Shown piece by piece: positions 1 through 7,514 of a stretch of DNA of 25,925 nt. The DNA is from an uncultured Bacteroides sp. (lineage in GTDB: Bacteria > Bacteroidota > Bacteroidia > Bacteroidales > Bacteroidaceae), in the NCBI GenBank assembly GCA_958477465.1, contig CAUEFX010000066.1, forward strand, positions 1-25,925. Direction: 5' to 3'. Both the position numbers and the translations under genes were made by a program. How positions within the stretch are numbered: the stretch's first letter is position 1; each line of letters starts with the position of its first letter. The notes beneath the pieces are model-generated. The model saw only the letters and a list, made by a program, of their open reading frames with translations, did no database searches and was not told where the DNA came from.

Positions 1-1
1 T

Positions 2-52
2 CCACAGAAAGGGCAGGTTTATATTATTAATGGTAAAAAGATGGTCTACTAA
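2..52 (+). CDS. 3' end of a secreted-protein gene (partial)
   Basis: The first bases read in frame as PQKGQVYIINGKKMVY followed by TAA. This matches the short C-terminal tail (PxxGxYIxNGKK) seen at the end of many secreted Bacteroidales proteins such as leucine-rich-repeat proteins and hydrolases, where it follows a small beta-sandwich. Only 16 codons lie in the window, so the protein itself cannot be named. The reading frame is open to the left edge. Confidence 0.5.
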   Translation, partial: PQKGQVYIINGKKMVY

Positions 53-190
53 AATAATTCTTTTGTTCTATTTGCTATTAAAAGCGTACCATGATGCTTA
101 GAATCTATACGAAACAAAGATTTGTTTTTACTGATTTTAAATTCACTCCAACTCAATTTCAGACTGTCATCTTTGCCTCCACCGACATGA

Positions 191-361
191 GAAATGTCTG
201 AGATAATGACGGTGAGCCAACGCATCATCGAACGTGACTTATCCTCTTTACAAAAGAGTGGAATTCTAAAGCATGAAGGAAAGGATAATGATGGGGCATG
301 GGTAGTATTGCCCAAAGACTTCATCATTGACCGAACAATTGTGTTATCAATGGTATGGTAA
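191..361 (+). pseudogene. Winged-helix DNA-binding fragment (Fic/AlbA_2-type C-terminus), remnant
   Basis: The plus strand reads EMSEIMTVSQRIIERDLSSL and continues KSGILKHEGKDNDGAWVVLP before a TAA at 359-361. This is the shape of a small winged helix-turn-helix: a helix, the SQRxIERDL recognition helix, then the GxxGAWVVL wing. Such modules end Fic-family proteins and AlbA_2-type ATPases. An in-frame TGA at 188-190 lies directly upstream and no N-terminal domain is present, so it is read as a decayed gene end. Its last bases overlap the 3' end of the minus-strand permease. A minus-strand frame over the same DNA (49-327) looks like its shadow. Confidence 0.5.
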
Positions 362-1235
362 TGATGGAGCCTACGGTCGTGATAAACGTAACCTCGGTAA
401 TGAATGAAGGATTGCGCCCATACTTCATGCAGAACATCGTGCCGAATGATGCCACAGGCATGGCTATGACAATCGTGTTGATGTCGTTTATGATATCGCT
501 CACGCCACAGAGTTTGAAAAGGAAATATATCGTCAAAGGCACTACCACCAGTCTGAGCAATGACACGAGATACACCTTTGCGTTACCCACAATTTCTCGC
601 AGTGGCAGACGTGCCATGGCAGAGCCGATTATCATGAGTGCCGCAGGCACCGTGATGTCGCCTACCATCGTGATGGGACGAGCTATCATGTCAGGAGTTT
701 GGATGTTGAGGGCAACCAGCAATGCGGCGATGAAAGCAGCCACCATGCCCGGCCCGAACAGGACTTTGAAATTGAGCTGACGTAAATTGCGTTCGCCCTT
801 GATGAGCATCACGCCAGCTGTGAACACGAAGAACGTGTTTGGCATATTGAGCAGTGCGGCGTAGAAAATGGCCTTCGGCCCGAATATCGATGCCACGATA
901 GGATAGCCGATGAAGCCTACGTTGGCAAACATCAGCGCAAAGCCTATCATGCCCTGCTCATCATGATTACGGCTTATGAGGCGTGGCACGTAGAAGCCGA
1001 ACACCAAGAGCAGAATGTAGGTCAGGAATCCCACACCGAGAAGAGGGAGAATGAGAGCGCGGTCGGGCTGTTCGTCGCCCATGACCGATGACAGAATAAG
1101 TGCCGGGGCTGTTATGTCAATGACAATCGATGATAACTTCTGGTCGAACTTGTCGCCCATATAGCCCATCTTGCACAACACATATCCTAATATTACGATG
1201 ATGAACAAAATCACCATCACTTCAAGATTTTCCAT
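324..1235 (-). CDS. AEC (auxin efflux carrier) family permease
   Basis: A 303-residue, very hydrophobic protein with about ten predicted membrane helices in two bundles separated by a polar loop (around GERNLRQLNFK). Family-typical features are the N-terminal helix followed by GYxGDKFDQKLSSIVID, the proline-containing segment TAPALILSSVM, and repeated glycine/proline helices such as ANVGFIGYPIVASIFG. AEC members carry small organic anions such as malate or other carboxylates across the inner membrane; the substrate cannot be read here. The length is normal for the family. The gene stands alone, with a TAnnTTTG promoter box about 77 bases upstream of its ATG. Confidence 0.85.
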   Translation of the reverse strand: MENLEVMVILFIIVILGYVLCKMGYMGDKFDQKLSSIVIDITAPALILSSVMGDEQPDRALILPLLGVGFLTYILLLVFGFYVPRLISRNHDEQGMIGFALMFANVGFIGYPIVASIFGPKAIFYAALLNMPNTFFVFTAGVMLIKGERNLRQLNFKVLFGPGMVAAFIAALLVALNIQTPDMIARPITMVGDITVPAALMIIGSAMARLPLREIVGNAKVYLVSLLRLVVVPLTIYFLFKLCGVSDIINDINTIVIAMPVASFGTMFCMKYGRNPSFITEVTFITTVGSIITIPLITQLFGQ

Positions 1236-1311
1236 TATGTTATACTTTTTCTATTCTCTTGTTGAGAGTCATCATGCCGTATCGTTGTTGTGCCATACCT
1301 TGTTTTTATAA

Positions 1312-1319
1312 CAAAAGTA
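1312..1319 (-). promoter_or_regulatory. Putative Bacteroides -7 box for the AEC permease gene
   Basis: Read on the minus strand the bases are TACTTTTG, a perfect match to the Bacteroides sigma-AB -7 consensus TAnnTTTG. It lies 77 bases upstream of the permease ATG. No convincing -33 TTTG box sits at the usual spacing, so the call rests on the -7 box and position. Confidence 0.4.
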
Positions 1320-1329
1320 ATGCAAATAT

Positions 1330-1534
1330 TTGACTTATATGACATGGATAAGGCAAATTTAACAGAGCTTGGACTTCTCGATCTCGTCATCATTTTCACA
1401 TCAAGATAATTCTCTTTTTTGTCAGTTATCAAGTCCGTAATTCCATCAAAAAATATTTTATAATTATAGGCTGTCTGAAAGTTTAATCCAAAATGGGTAG
1501 AAAACATTTTGGTGTAGCCAATACCCAAGTTCAT
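1330..1534 (-). pseudogene. Outer-membrane beta-barrel fragment (remnant)
   Basis: The minus strand encodes MNLGIGYTKMFSTHFGLNFQ, then a TAYNYKIFFDGITDLI segment and finally VKFALSMSYKS. Alternating aromatic/polar strands and an ending close to SxSYKF are what the last strands of a Bacteroidales outer-membrane barrel look like. The normal end at that point is missing: the frame runs on into the permease promoter region with unrelated sequence. No barrel body is present upstream. I read it as the degenerate 3' end of a lost porin-like or TonB-type gene. It could alternatively be a chance reading frame. Confidence 0.35.
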
Positions 1535-1654
1535 TAGGAAATGGACAAGTCTTACTATGGGAGTAAAAGAACTACTTGTGATTATTAAAATGTGAAAATA
1601 GCAAAATATATGCAGCTTTTTAAAATAAAAGCGCTATATATAAGATTCTATTCC

Positions 1655-1662
1655 TATTTTTG
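1655..1662 (+). promoter_or_regulatory. Putative -7 box for the RloA-RloB-ADP-ribosylglycohydrolase operon
   Basis: TATTTTTG matches the TAnnTTTG consensus and ends 23 bases upstream of the ATG at 1686. The surrounding DNA is strongly AT-rich. I do not see a clear -33 TTTG at the expected distance. Confidence 0.4.
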
Positions 1663-1685
1663 TATCATAAAAGATAAATGCTAAT

Positions 1686-2978
1686 ATGATACAGGAAATA
1701 AAGATTAAGAACTTTCTATCGTTTAAAGATGAGGTGAGCTTCAGCTTTGAGGCTACTAACGATAAATTTGCAGAAGAGTCGCAAGTCGTTACAATCAATG
1801 AGAATACGAGGTTACTGCGTTTTGCTATCATATATGGCTATAATGCTTCAGGAAAGTCTAATTTACTGAGTGTTTTAGATTTCTTGTCGTATTTCTGGTC
1901 TTTTAAGCCAAAAGACTTAGATTCTGGAACAGGTGTCATTCCGTTTAAATTAGACAAGGCTTCGGCTGATGCCCCATCATGTTTTGAAATGGTATTTTTT
2001 GTACGGGATACAAAATATTGTTACCAATTGGAATTGGACCAGTACCAAGTATATTTGGAAAAGTTATCATATTATAAGACCACCCAGCCTATAATGCTAT
2101 TTGAAAGAACGCTGAAGGATGGGCAGTCAGACATTCAATTTAACCCTAAGGCAGTAAAGATCAGTGCTGCAGCGAAAGAGATGATCAGTGTGAATTGTTT
2201 GAAAAACACATCTTTTTTTGTGGCTCGAAATCAGGTGAATGTGAGCCTTCCAATAATTGATGCGGCAAAAGAACGAATGCGGAATCAACTGATGCCTGTT
2301 ATATCACCGACAATGGGACTTACTTCATACGCTCAGAGGCGAGCTTCGGAAAACAAAGAACTGATTGATTACATTGTGAAATTCCTGCATGAAGCGGATT
2401 TCAACGTTACCGATATTTCGTCGAATGTTATCAGCAAACAACTTACGGATGAAGCTATCAAGTTCTTGACAGAGGATAATGATAACACCGGTGAGGTCTC
2501 TAATGGAGAAATGGAACGTATTAAAAAGGAACGTACAATAAAACAAGTTCAGACCACATTTGAACATACTGTAGAGAATAATAATGGGACGGAAATTTAC
2601 CAGATGGACAAGAAATTTGAGTCGACCGGAACGATGAGGACTTTTGGAATTGAGGCTGCTGTATATGATGCGCTTAATAGTGAAGCGGTATTACCAATAG
2701 ATGAGTTAGAGACATCGCTGCATCCGATGCTATTGGAAAAGATTCTGTTTGAATATCTAAAAGTGCATTCAAGGTCTCAGCTTATTGTCACTACGCATAA
2801 TGACGGCTTGCTGGATTTACTGGATGATTTAATTAGAAAAGATTCTGTATGGTTTACTGAGAAAAAGAAATCTGGCGTTACGGAGCTGTACAAACTAACT
2901 GACTTCAGAGGTATCAATCGCCTTTCGTCTATAAGGGAGGCCTACCGGAATAAACGTTTTGGTGCAACAATGGGATGA
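1686..2978 (+). CDS. RloA-like AAA (AAA15/OLD-type) ATPase
   Basis: A 430-residue cytoplasmic ATPase with an ABC/SMC-like head. It opens with the family's MIQEIKIKNFLSFKDEV strand, has Walker A GYNASGKS at residues 51-58, an ABC-type signature FESTGT near 311-316, Walker B VLPIDE at 335-340 and the switch histidine in VTTHND at 371. A variable middle part (about 90-310) contains a charged helical stretch. AAA15 ATPases of this type pair with a nuclease-like partner in RloA/RloB, AbiL and PARIS-like defence modules, where the ATPase is thought to sense invasion and control the effector. The RloB-like partner starts four bases after its stop, which supports this assignment. The low-GC composition suggests transfer. 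Confidence 0.85.
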   Translation: MIQEIKIKNFLSFKDEVSFSFEATNDKFAEESQVVTINENTRLLRFAIIYGYNASGKSNLLSVLDFLSYFWSFKPKDLDSGTGVIPFKLDKASADAPSCFEMVFFVRDTKYCYQLELDQYQVYLEKLSYYKTTQPIMLFERTLKDGQSDIQFNPKAVKISAAAKEMISVNCLKNTSFFVARNQVNVSLPIIDAAKERMRNQLMPVISPTMGLTSYAQRRASENKELIDYIVKFLHEADFNVTDISSNVISKQLTDEAIKFLTEDNDNTGEVSNGEMERIKKERTIKQVQTTFEHTVENNNGTEIYQMDKKFESTGTMRTFGIEAAVYDALNSEAVLPIDELETSLHPMLLEKILFEYLKVHSRSQLIVTTHNDGLLDLLDDLIRKDSVWFTEKKKSGVTELYKLTDFRGINRLSSIREAYRNKRFGATMG

Positions 2979-2982
2979 TGTT

Positions 2983-3705
2983 ATGGAGGAAAGAAAAATA
3001 GCGGAAGGTATAGAAAAACTACCTTATTTCAAGGTTGTTGCAGATGATCCTATGTTAGAGCAGAATGATGGAATGAGGGATATGGGTGAATTGTACCCTT
3101 TTTTGATTTGTGGCGGTACGAATACTGAACGCTATTATTTTATGCATATCAATGACAAAACGAATTATAAATTCAATATCAAGCCAAAATATTTTGGTGA
3201 TGAGTCGAACTATACGGAAGTTTTTCCAAAAAGGATAAAGGAAGTCTTGAGTGCCAATAATGATGTGAAGATATTTTGTGTATTTGATTGGGATACGATA
3301 TATGGTGATGAAGTAAAATTGAAAAAACATGAGGCTTTTGAGGAACAATTCAAAGGGGAAATCTCAAACGGAACTGTTACGGTATGCCCTAGTATGCCGA
3401 GTATTGAGTATTGGTTCTTGTTACATTTTGTGGATGACACAAAACTACTGAAGAACTATGGAACAGTTGCGGGCATGCTGGCACCTCACTTGAAACCGTG
3501 CTTTTCAGATAAAACAAAGCCTTTAAAGAAGTTGCTAAAGAGTGAAAAGTATCTCAAAGATGTAGCATGGGTGGAAAACTTATGTGCTGGCGGAAAACTT
3601 GCGTTGGCTATAGAACGAGCAGAGAAGAATATTAAAGTTGCAGAGGTGGCAGACGAGCTAAAAAATCAGTCTTATTCTTATGTATATAAGGTATTCAAGA
3701 AATAG
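2983..3705 (+). CDS. RloB-like TOPRIM-type effector protein
   Basis: A 240-residue protein that follows the ATPase directly. The recognisable core is FLICGGTNTERYYF (acidic residue E49), the paired aspartates in FDWDTIY (D102, D104) and PSIEYWFLLHF (139-149). This E...DxD...EYWxxxH layout is that of the RloB family, related to the TOPRIM fold used by nucleases and OLD-type enzymes. In RloAB/AbiL-type modules it is the presumed effector acting on nucleic acid; the target is unknown. I chose the ATG at 2983, just downstream of the ATPase stop; an upstream TTG (2959) or GTG (2962) would overlap the ATPase by some 20 bases. Confidence 0.8.
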   Translation: MEERKIAEGIEKLPYFKVVADDPMLEQNDGMRDMGELYPFLICGGTNTERYYFMHINDKTNYKFNIKPKYFGDESNYTEVFPKRIKEVLSANNDVKIFCVFDWDTIYGDEVKLKKHEAFEEQFKGEISNGTVTVCPSMPSIEYWFLLHFVDDTKLLKNYGTVAGMLAPHLKPCFSDKTKPLKKLLKSEKYLKDVAWVENLCAGGKLALAIERAEKNIKVAEVADELKNQSYSYVYKVFKK

Positions 3706-3726
3706 ATACATAAACAAGTTAATGCA

Positions 3727-4830
3727 ATGAAAACCGAGAAAATGAATGACCGGATAAGAGGATCGTTAATAGGCGGTGCTATTGGAGATGCTTTGGGCTA
3801 TCCTGTAGAATTCATATCGTCTTATAGTAATATACAAAGAAAATATGGTCCGAAGGGTATCACGCGTTTTGATACAACGCAATGGTGGGCAAACGATAAC
3901 CGGAATAATGGTACTGCCATTTTTTCGGATGATACGCAAATGACATTATTCACTGCGTGTGGTATCTTGAATGCAAAGAAAAATGGAACAGACATTATAC
4001 CGTCTATATGTGAGGCATATATCGAGTGGCTGTTGACGCAGACCGGAAAGAAGAAAAAAGGATTCAATCAGTGTTGGATTCATGAGCTTCCGGAACTGAA
4101 TGTACGTAGAGCACCCGGAATGACCTGTATAGATGCTCTTAATGACATTTTTGGGGGGCATGAACCGCATAATAATAGTAAAGGTTGTGGTGGAGTGATG
4201 CGTATTGCTCCTATACCGCTTTACGGAGTTGCTGACAATCGTATCGGTATAAAGGAGATATGTCGCCTGGCGGCTGATGCGTCCGAATTGACTCATCAGC
4301 ATCCTTTAGGATATATCTCTTCGGTGTTGGTAGCATACCTGATTTATCGCTTGGCACAAGATGAGAACCCTAAACTTGAAACATACAAGGAGTATATTTA
4401 TGAAGGACTTGCCTTTATTGCAGAAATGTATCCTGAACACTCTGATGCGGTGGCCCAATTCAATCGATTGATAAAAACAGCTATTCTGCGGTCGGATATA
4501 TCGACCGATGATGTTCGGACTATTGAAGACGAATTAGGAGGCGGTTGGGTGGCTGAAGAAACGGTTGCCATTGCAATTTATTGCTCACTTACCTATTTTG
4601 ATAATTTTGAAAAAGCCATGATTGCTGCTGTCAATCATGGTGGGGACAGTGATTCTACGGGTGCTGTAACCGGAAATATATTGGGTGCTGCCATCGGATA
4701 TGAGGCATTACCCCAGTTCTATAAGGAGAACCTGGAACTTCATGATGTAATTTTACAGATTGCAGATGACCTTTATCGTGGAGAAGAGACTGATTTGACA
4801 ATGTACAAAAAAAGCAAGAATAACAGATAG
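3727..4830 (+). CDS. ADP-ribosylglycohydrolase (DraG/ADPRH family)
   Basis: A 367-residue ADP-ribosylglycohydrolase. It begins with the family's RIRGSLIGGAIGDALGYPVE motif (about residues 9-28), carries the first metal-binding motif FSDDTQMTL (66-74), a central SKGCGGVMRIAP loop (151-162) and the second metal-binding motif HGGDSDSTGAV (304-314). All residues needed for binding two divalent metals are present, so it should be active in removing ADP-ribose from protein, DNA/RNA or a small molecule; the substrate cannot be read. It sits 21 bases after RloB on the same strand and is very probably co-transcribed. Its role could be to reverse a toxic modification, to counter a phage ADP-ribosyltransferase, or to process a signal molecule. 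Confidence 0.9.
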   Translation: MKTEKMNDRIRGSLIGGAIGDALGYPVEFISSYSNIQRKYGPKGITRFDTTQWWANDNRNNGTAIFSDDTQMTLFTACGILNAKKNGTDIIPSICEAYIEWLLTQTGKKKKGFNQCWIHELPELNVRRAPGMTCIDALNDIFGGHEPHNNSKGCGGVMRIAPIPLYGVADNRIGIKEICRLAADASELTHQHPLGYISSVLVAYLIYRLAQDENPKLETYKEYIYEGLAFIAEMYPEHSDAVAQFNRLIKTAILRSDISTDDVRTIEDELGGGWVAEETVAIAIYCSLTYFDNFEKAMIAAVNHGGDSDSTGAVTGNILGAAIGYEALPQFYKENLELHDVILQIADDLYRGEETDLTMYKKSKNNR

Positions 4831-5390
4831 GTCCTTTTGTGAGAAAACCTATGCCAATCGGTGATGATATAAATATTTGCATTATACACACTAATATCCG
4901 ATGTTTAATCATACTTTTCGACTATATAAGGGAATTTTGCTTCTATCCCGTTTTGCCATGTTTGATTTTTGTTATACTTTTATGGCGTTTTAATGCTTGT
5001 GCCTGATTTGAAAAGCAATGTGAAAGATTATTCCGATACTGCTTTTTATTTGATTTGCAGGCATGGATGGGTTCTGAGGAATCTGTTTTTGAAATAAAGA
5101 AATAGTAGTTAACGAGCGTAAGCTGATTCTTGTCTCTAAAATCGCCAAATTTAATGAGACTGCACAAGAAAAAGAGTAACGGTTGTTTAGCTTGTAGTAT
5201 TATACCTGTATCTATTCTTACCTTTCATCTTTATTGGAATGAGAGGGGGGTGGCTCTTCTTATAATATACGAAGCGTAGACAAAATTGTTCATTTGTGCA
5301 GTGGGTGTTTGGCGATACCTGGAGACGGATGACAATTGGGTCTGCGCTTTTTGTATTTCTTATTGTGTCATTTAAATGAATTAACAACCA
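4831..5390 (+). other. Intergenic stretch with no recognisable gene
   Basis: These 560 bases separate the RloAB unit from the FHA island. They are AT-rich, and all frames on both strands are short or without family features. Two short plus-strand pieces, one ending EESVFEIKK and one, two bases out of phase with it, reading VVNERKLILVSKIAKF, look vaguely protein-like and may be the decayed, frameshifted end of a gene, but I cannot name it. No tRNA or insertion-sequence end is visible. Confidence 0.4.
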
Positions 5391-5415
5391 TGAAACCGGG
5401 GCGTAACCGGTTTCA
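5391..5415 (+). promoter_or_regulatory. Hairpin just upstream of the FHA-island start
   Basis: The arms TGAAACCGG (5391-5399) and CCGGTTTCA (5407-5415) are perfect reverse complements around a 7-base loop, ending 15 bases before the ATG at 5431. The same bases contain a nine-codon reading frame (MKPGRNRFH, from 5390). The hairpin may be an operator, or an RNA stem limiting ribosome access to the first gene of the island. No run of T follows, so it is not a classic terminator. Confidence 0.35.
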
Positions 5416-5430
5416 CTAATACTATGGTAA

Positions 5431-6915
5431 ATGAAAACAATCAGGGTAGGAAGAGGTTCCAATAATGATGTTATGATTAAGGACGGTGTTGTCTCTGCCA
5501 ACCATGCTGTAATTACGGTATCCGATTCGGGAGAGATAACCATTGAAGACTTGAACTCCAAGAATGGAACTTTCGTGGACGGCAGGCGGGTGAACAGGGT
5601 CAAACTTTCAACGGCCTCCGTGGTACTTTTGGGTAACCATTCCATAGACTGGAAGCAGATGATACAGACAGCCGCCGGCAAACCTACCGTATCTCCCAAA
5701 CCACCGGTGATTCTTCCCGATGATGTGACCGGACAAAAACTTATCGGCAGAAGCCTGACAGCGCAGATCAGGTTCTCGTTTGATGATGTTTCCGACCGTC
5801 ATGCCTGGCTGTACAGGCGGAAAGACGGCTGTATCTGGATAATTGACAATTATTCCACAAACGGTACGTATGTCAATGGCAGCCGGATCACAGGCCCCTG
5901 CCGATTGAGAAAGGGCGACAATGTATCCGTCTCCAACAAGCATCCGCTGAACTGGGAGGCTGTATATCCGCTCCGGATGAATCCAAACTACAAACTGATG
6001 CTGTCAATCGCAGCTTCTGTGGTATTGATTGCCGGTATCTGTCTCCTCCAACCGTGGAGGTGGGACTTATTCAAAATCGACAAGGACTGGACGGAGGTGT
6101 ACTCGGAGCATAAAAACGATGTCGTGCTGATCTATTTGAAATCGGCCTATGCAACCACCATTCAAGGCCGGCCGTTGAGTGAGTATATGAATGGATACGA
6201 CAAATTGGATTATTGCTATATAAATGATGAGGGAGATGTCACTCCGGGAATCATGAGGAGTTCGGGCACAGGCTTCTTTATATCGAAAGACGGCAAGTTC
6301 CTTACCAACAGACATGTGGTGAGCTGTTCGGGAAACAGACAGAAGAACGAGGACTTGATCAAGCGGACAATTCAGTCTGCCTTGCTGCAAAATGACTTGA
6401 CGAAATTGGCAGCGAATATCGAAGTCGATTATGTGACCCTCAGCGTGGGCATTGCGCAGAATGACACTTATATCGACAATGAAAGTAACCTTATCCCCTG
6501 TACGGTTCTGAGCGTAAGTAAGCAGGAGGAGCTGGATGTAGCCATCCTTCAGACAAATTCGAAATCCATTCCCGGCGGTTCGTCGTATGTGGATCTGTCT
6601 CAGGCGGTACCGTCTGCCCGATTATCTGTAGGGGATGGAATCTGTACGATCGGTTTTCCAAAATCATTCGTCATCGGCCAGACTTCCGTAGGATTGGAAG
6701 CCAATAACCAAAGCGGTGAGATTACCCAGGAAAGAGGTGCGTACGAATACGGGCACAATATAACCATCCATCAAGGGGCGAGCGGATCCCCGGTTTTTAA
6801 TAAGAAAGGGAAATTCGCAGGTATCATTGTATCCGGGTTTTTAGGGATCTCTCAAGGGTACAACCATGCGATTCATCCCACACCGATTTTAGAGTTTGTA
6901 GGAAAATCATATTAA
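5431..6915 (+). CDS. Double-FHA, single-pass membrane trypsin-like serine protease
   Basis: A 494-residue protein with a clear three-part plan. FHA domain 1 spans about residues 1-75 (VGRGSNND, SxxH in SANHAV, NSKNGTF) and FHA domain 2 about 100-180 (IGRS, SDRHAW, YSTNGTYVNG). A membrane helix lies at about 188-208. The rest is a trypsin/HtrA-like protease with His295 (LTNRHVV), Asp369 (ELDVAIL) and Ser451 (GASGSP). With the FHA domains inside, the protease would face the periplasm, so phospho-threonine binding could control proteolysis across the membrane. There is no PDZ domain, unlike DegP. It opens a tightly packed operon with kinases and a PP2C phosphatase; the next gene starts 11 bases later. 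Confidence 0.88.
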   Translation: MKTIRVGRGSNNDVMIKDGVVSANHAVITVSDSGEITIEDLNSKNGTFVDGRRVNRVKLSTASVVLLGNHSIDWKQMIQTAAGKPTVSPKPPVILPDDVTGQKLIGRSLTAQIRFSFDDVSDRHAWLYRRKDGCIWIIDNYSTNGTYVNGSRITGPCRLRKGDNVSVSNKHPLNWEAVYPLRMNPNYKLMLSIAASVVLIAGICLLQPWRWDLFKIDKDWTEVYSEHKNDVVLIYLKSAYATTIQGRPLSEYMNGYDKLDYCYINDEGDVTPGIMRSSGTGFFISKDGKFLTNRHVVSCSGNRQKNEDLIKRTIQSALLQNDLTKLAANIEVDYVTLSVGIAQNDTYIDNESNLIPCTVLSVSKQEELDVAILQTNSKSIPGGSSYVDLSQAVPSARLSVGDGICTIGFPKSFVIGQTSVGLEANNQSGEITQERGAYEYGHNITIHQGASGSPVFNKKGKFAGIIVSGFLGISQGYNHAIHPTPILEFVGKSY

Positions 6916-6926
6916 AAAATTTAGTT

Positions 6927-7511
6927 ATGGCAACAAAGAAATGTGCTAACGGACATCTTTATGATTCCAGTATTTACGGAGACAATTGTCCTTTTTGTCC
7001 TTCAGCGTCAGGTGCGACGACAGTGAACCCGGGCTTTTCGCCCGATAACGGAACAAAAGTACTTGATGGAGACGGCCCCACCAAACCCGTGGACAGTACA
7101 ATCGGTATTTTTGATCAGGACGACGGAGGAGGCGGCTCTACGGTTATCCGCCACGTAGGTCCGTCTGTTACCGGTGAGACGAATGTGGGACAAAACAGAC
7201 GGCTGGTGGGACTGTTGGTCTCCTATGATCAGACTTCCACCGGTGAGGTGTATAAGATATACGAAGGTCGGAACATCATCGGAAGACGGGCGACCTGCGA
7301 TATTGTACTGTCAAAGGATGCCAATGTATCCGGTTCGCATCTGCTCATCTTGTATGTGGAGGCCGAAGGTATCTATTGGGCAGAGGACCAGAAATCTTCC
7401 AACGGTACATATATCAACGGAAAGTTTGTAAGAGAGCACCAGCTTGATACCAATGACGTGATTGTGATCGGTGCGACAAAGTTCATGTTTTTCGCCATCC
7501 CCAAATTCTAA
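6927..7511 (+). CDS. Zinc-ribbon plus FHA domain protein
   Basis: A 194-residue soluble protein. The N-terminus has a small zinc-binding knuckle (C6, H10, then C21-P-F-C24). A flexible, Gly/Asp/Thr-rich linker runs from about 28 to 90 and holds several threonines in similar surroundings (TTV at 31-33, TKV at 43-45, STV at 71-73). The C-terminal FHA domain covers about 95-194, with IIGRRATCDI, SGSH at 135-138 and KSSNGTYING at 156-165. It is plausibly a cytoplasmic adaptor that is phosphorylated in its linker by the neighbouring kinases and read by an FHA domain, as in the GarA/FhaA type of regulator. It is flanked by gaps of 11 and 3 bases. Confidence 0.85.
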   Translation: MATKKCANGHLYDSSIYGDNCPFCPSASGATTVNPGFSPDNGTKVLDGDGPTKPVDSTIGIFDQDDGGGGSTVIRHVGPSVTGETNVGQNRRLVGLLVSYDQTSTGEVYKIYEGRNIIGRRATCDIVLSKDANVSGSHLLILYVEAEGIYWAEDQKSSNGTYINGKFVREHQLDTNDVIVIGATKFMFFAIPKF

Positions 7512-7514
7512 TGT

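Noticed and set aside
49..327. 92-codon minus-strand frame whose ATG overlaps the stop of the AEC permease gene (ATGA)
   Set aside because: The overlap looks like translational coupling, but the product has no family features and the opposite strand of its first half encodes a convincing winged-helix remnant.
355..780. 141-codon plus-strand frame opposite the AEC permease
   Set aside because: It is the antisense of conserved membrane helices and has methionine/serine-rich low-information sequence.
4943..5167. 74-codon minus-strand frame in the gap after the ADP-ribosylglycohydrolase
   Set aside because: The product has no recognisable motifs, no promoter or ribosome site, and overlaps the equally weak plus-strand pieces.
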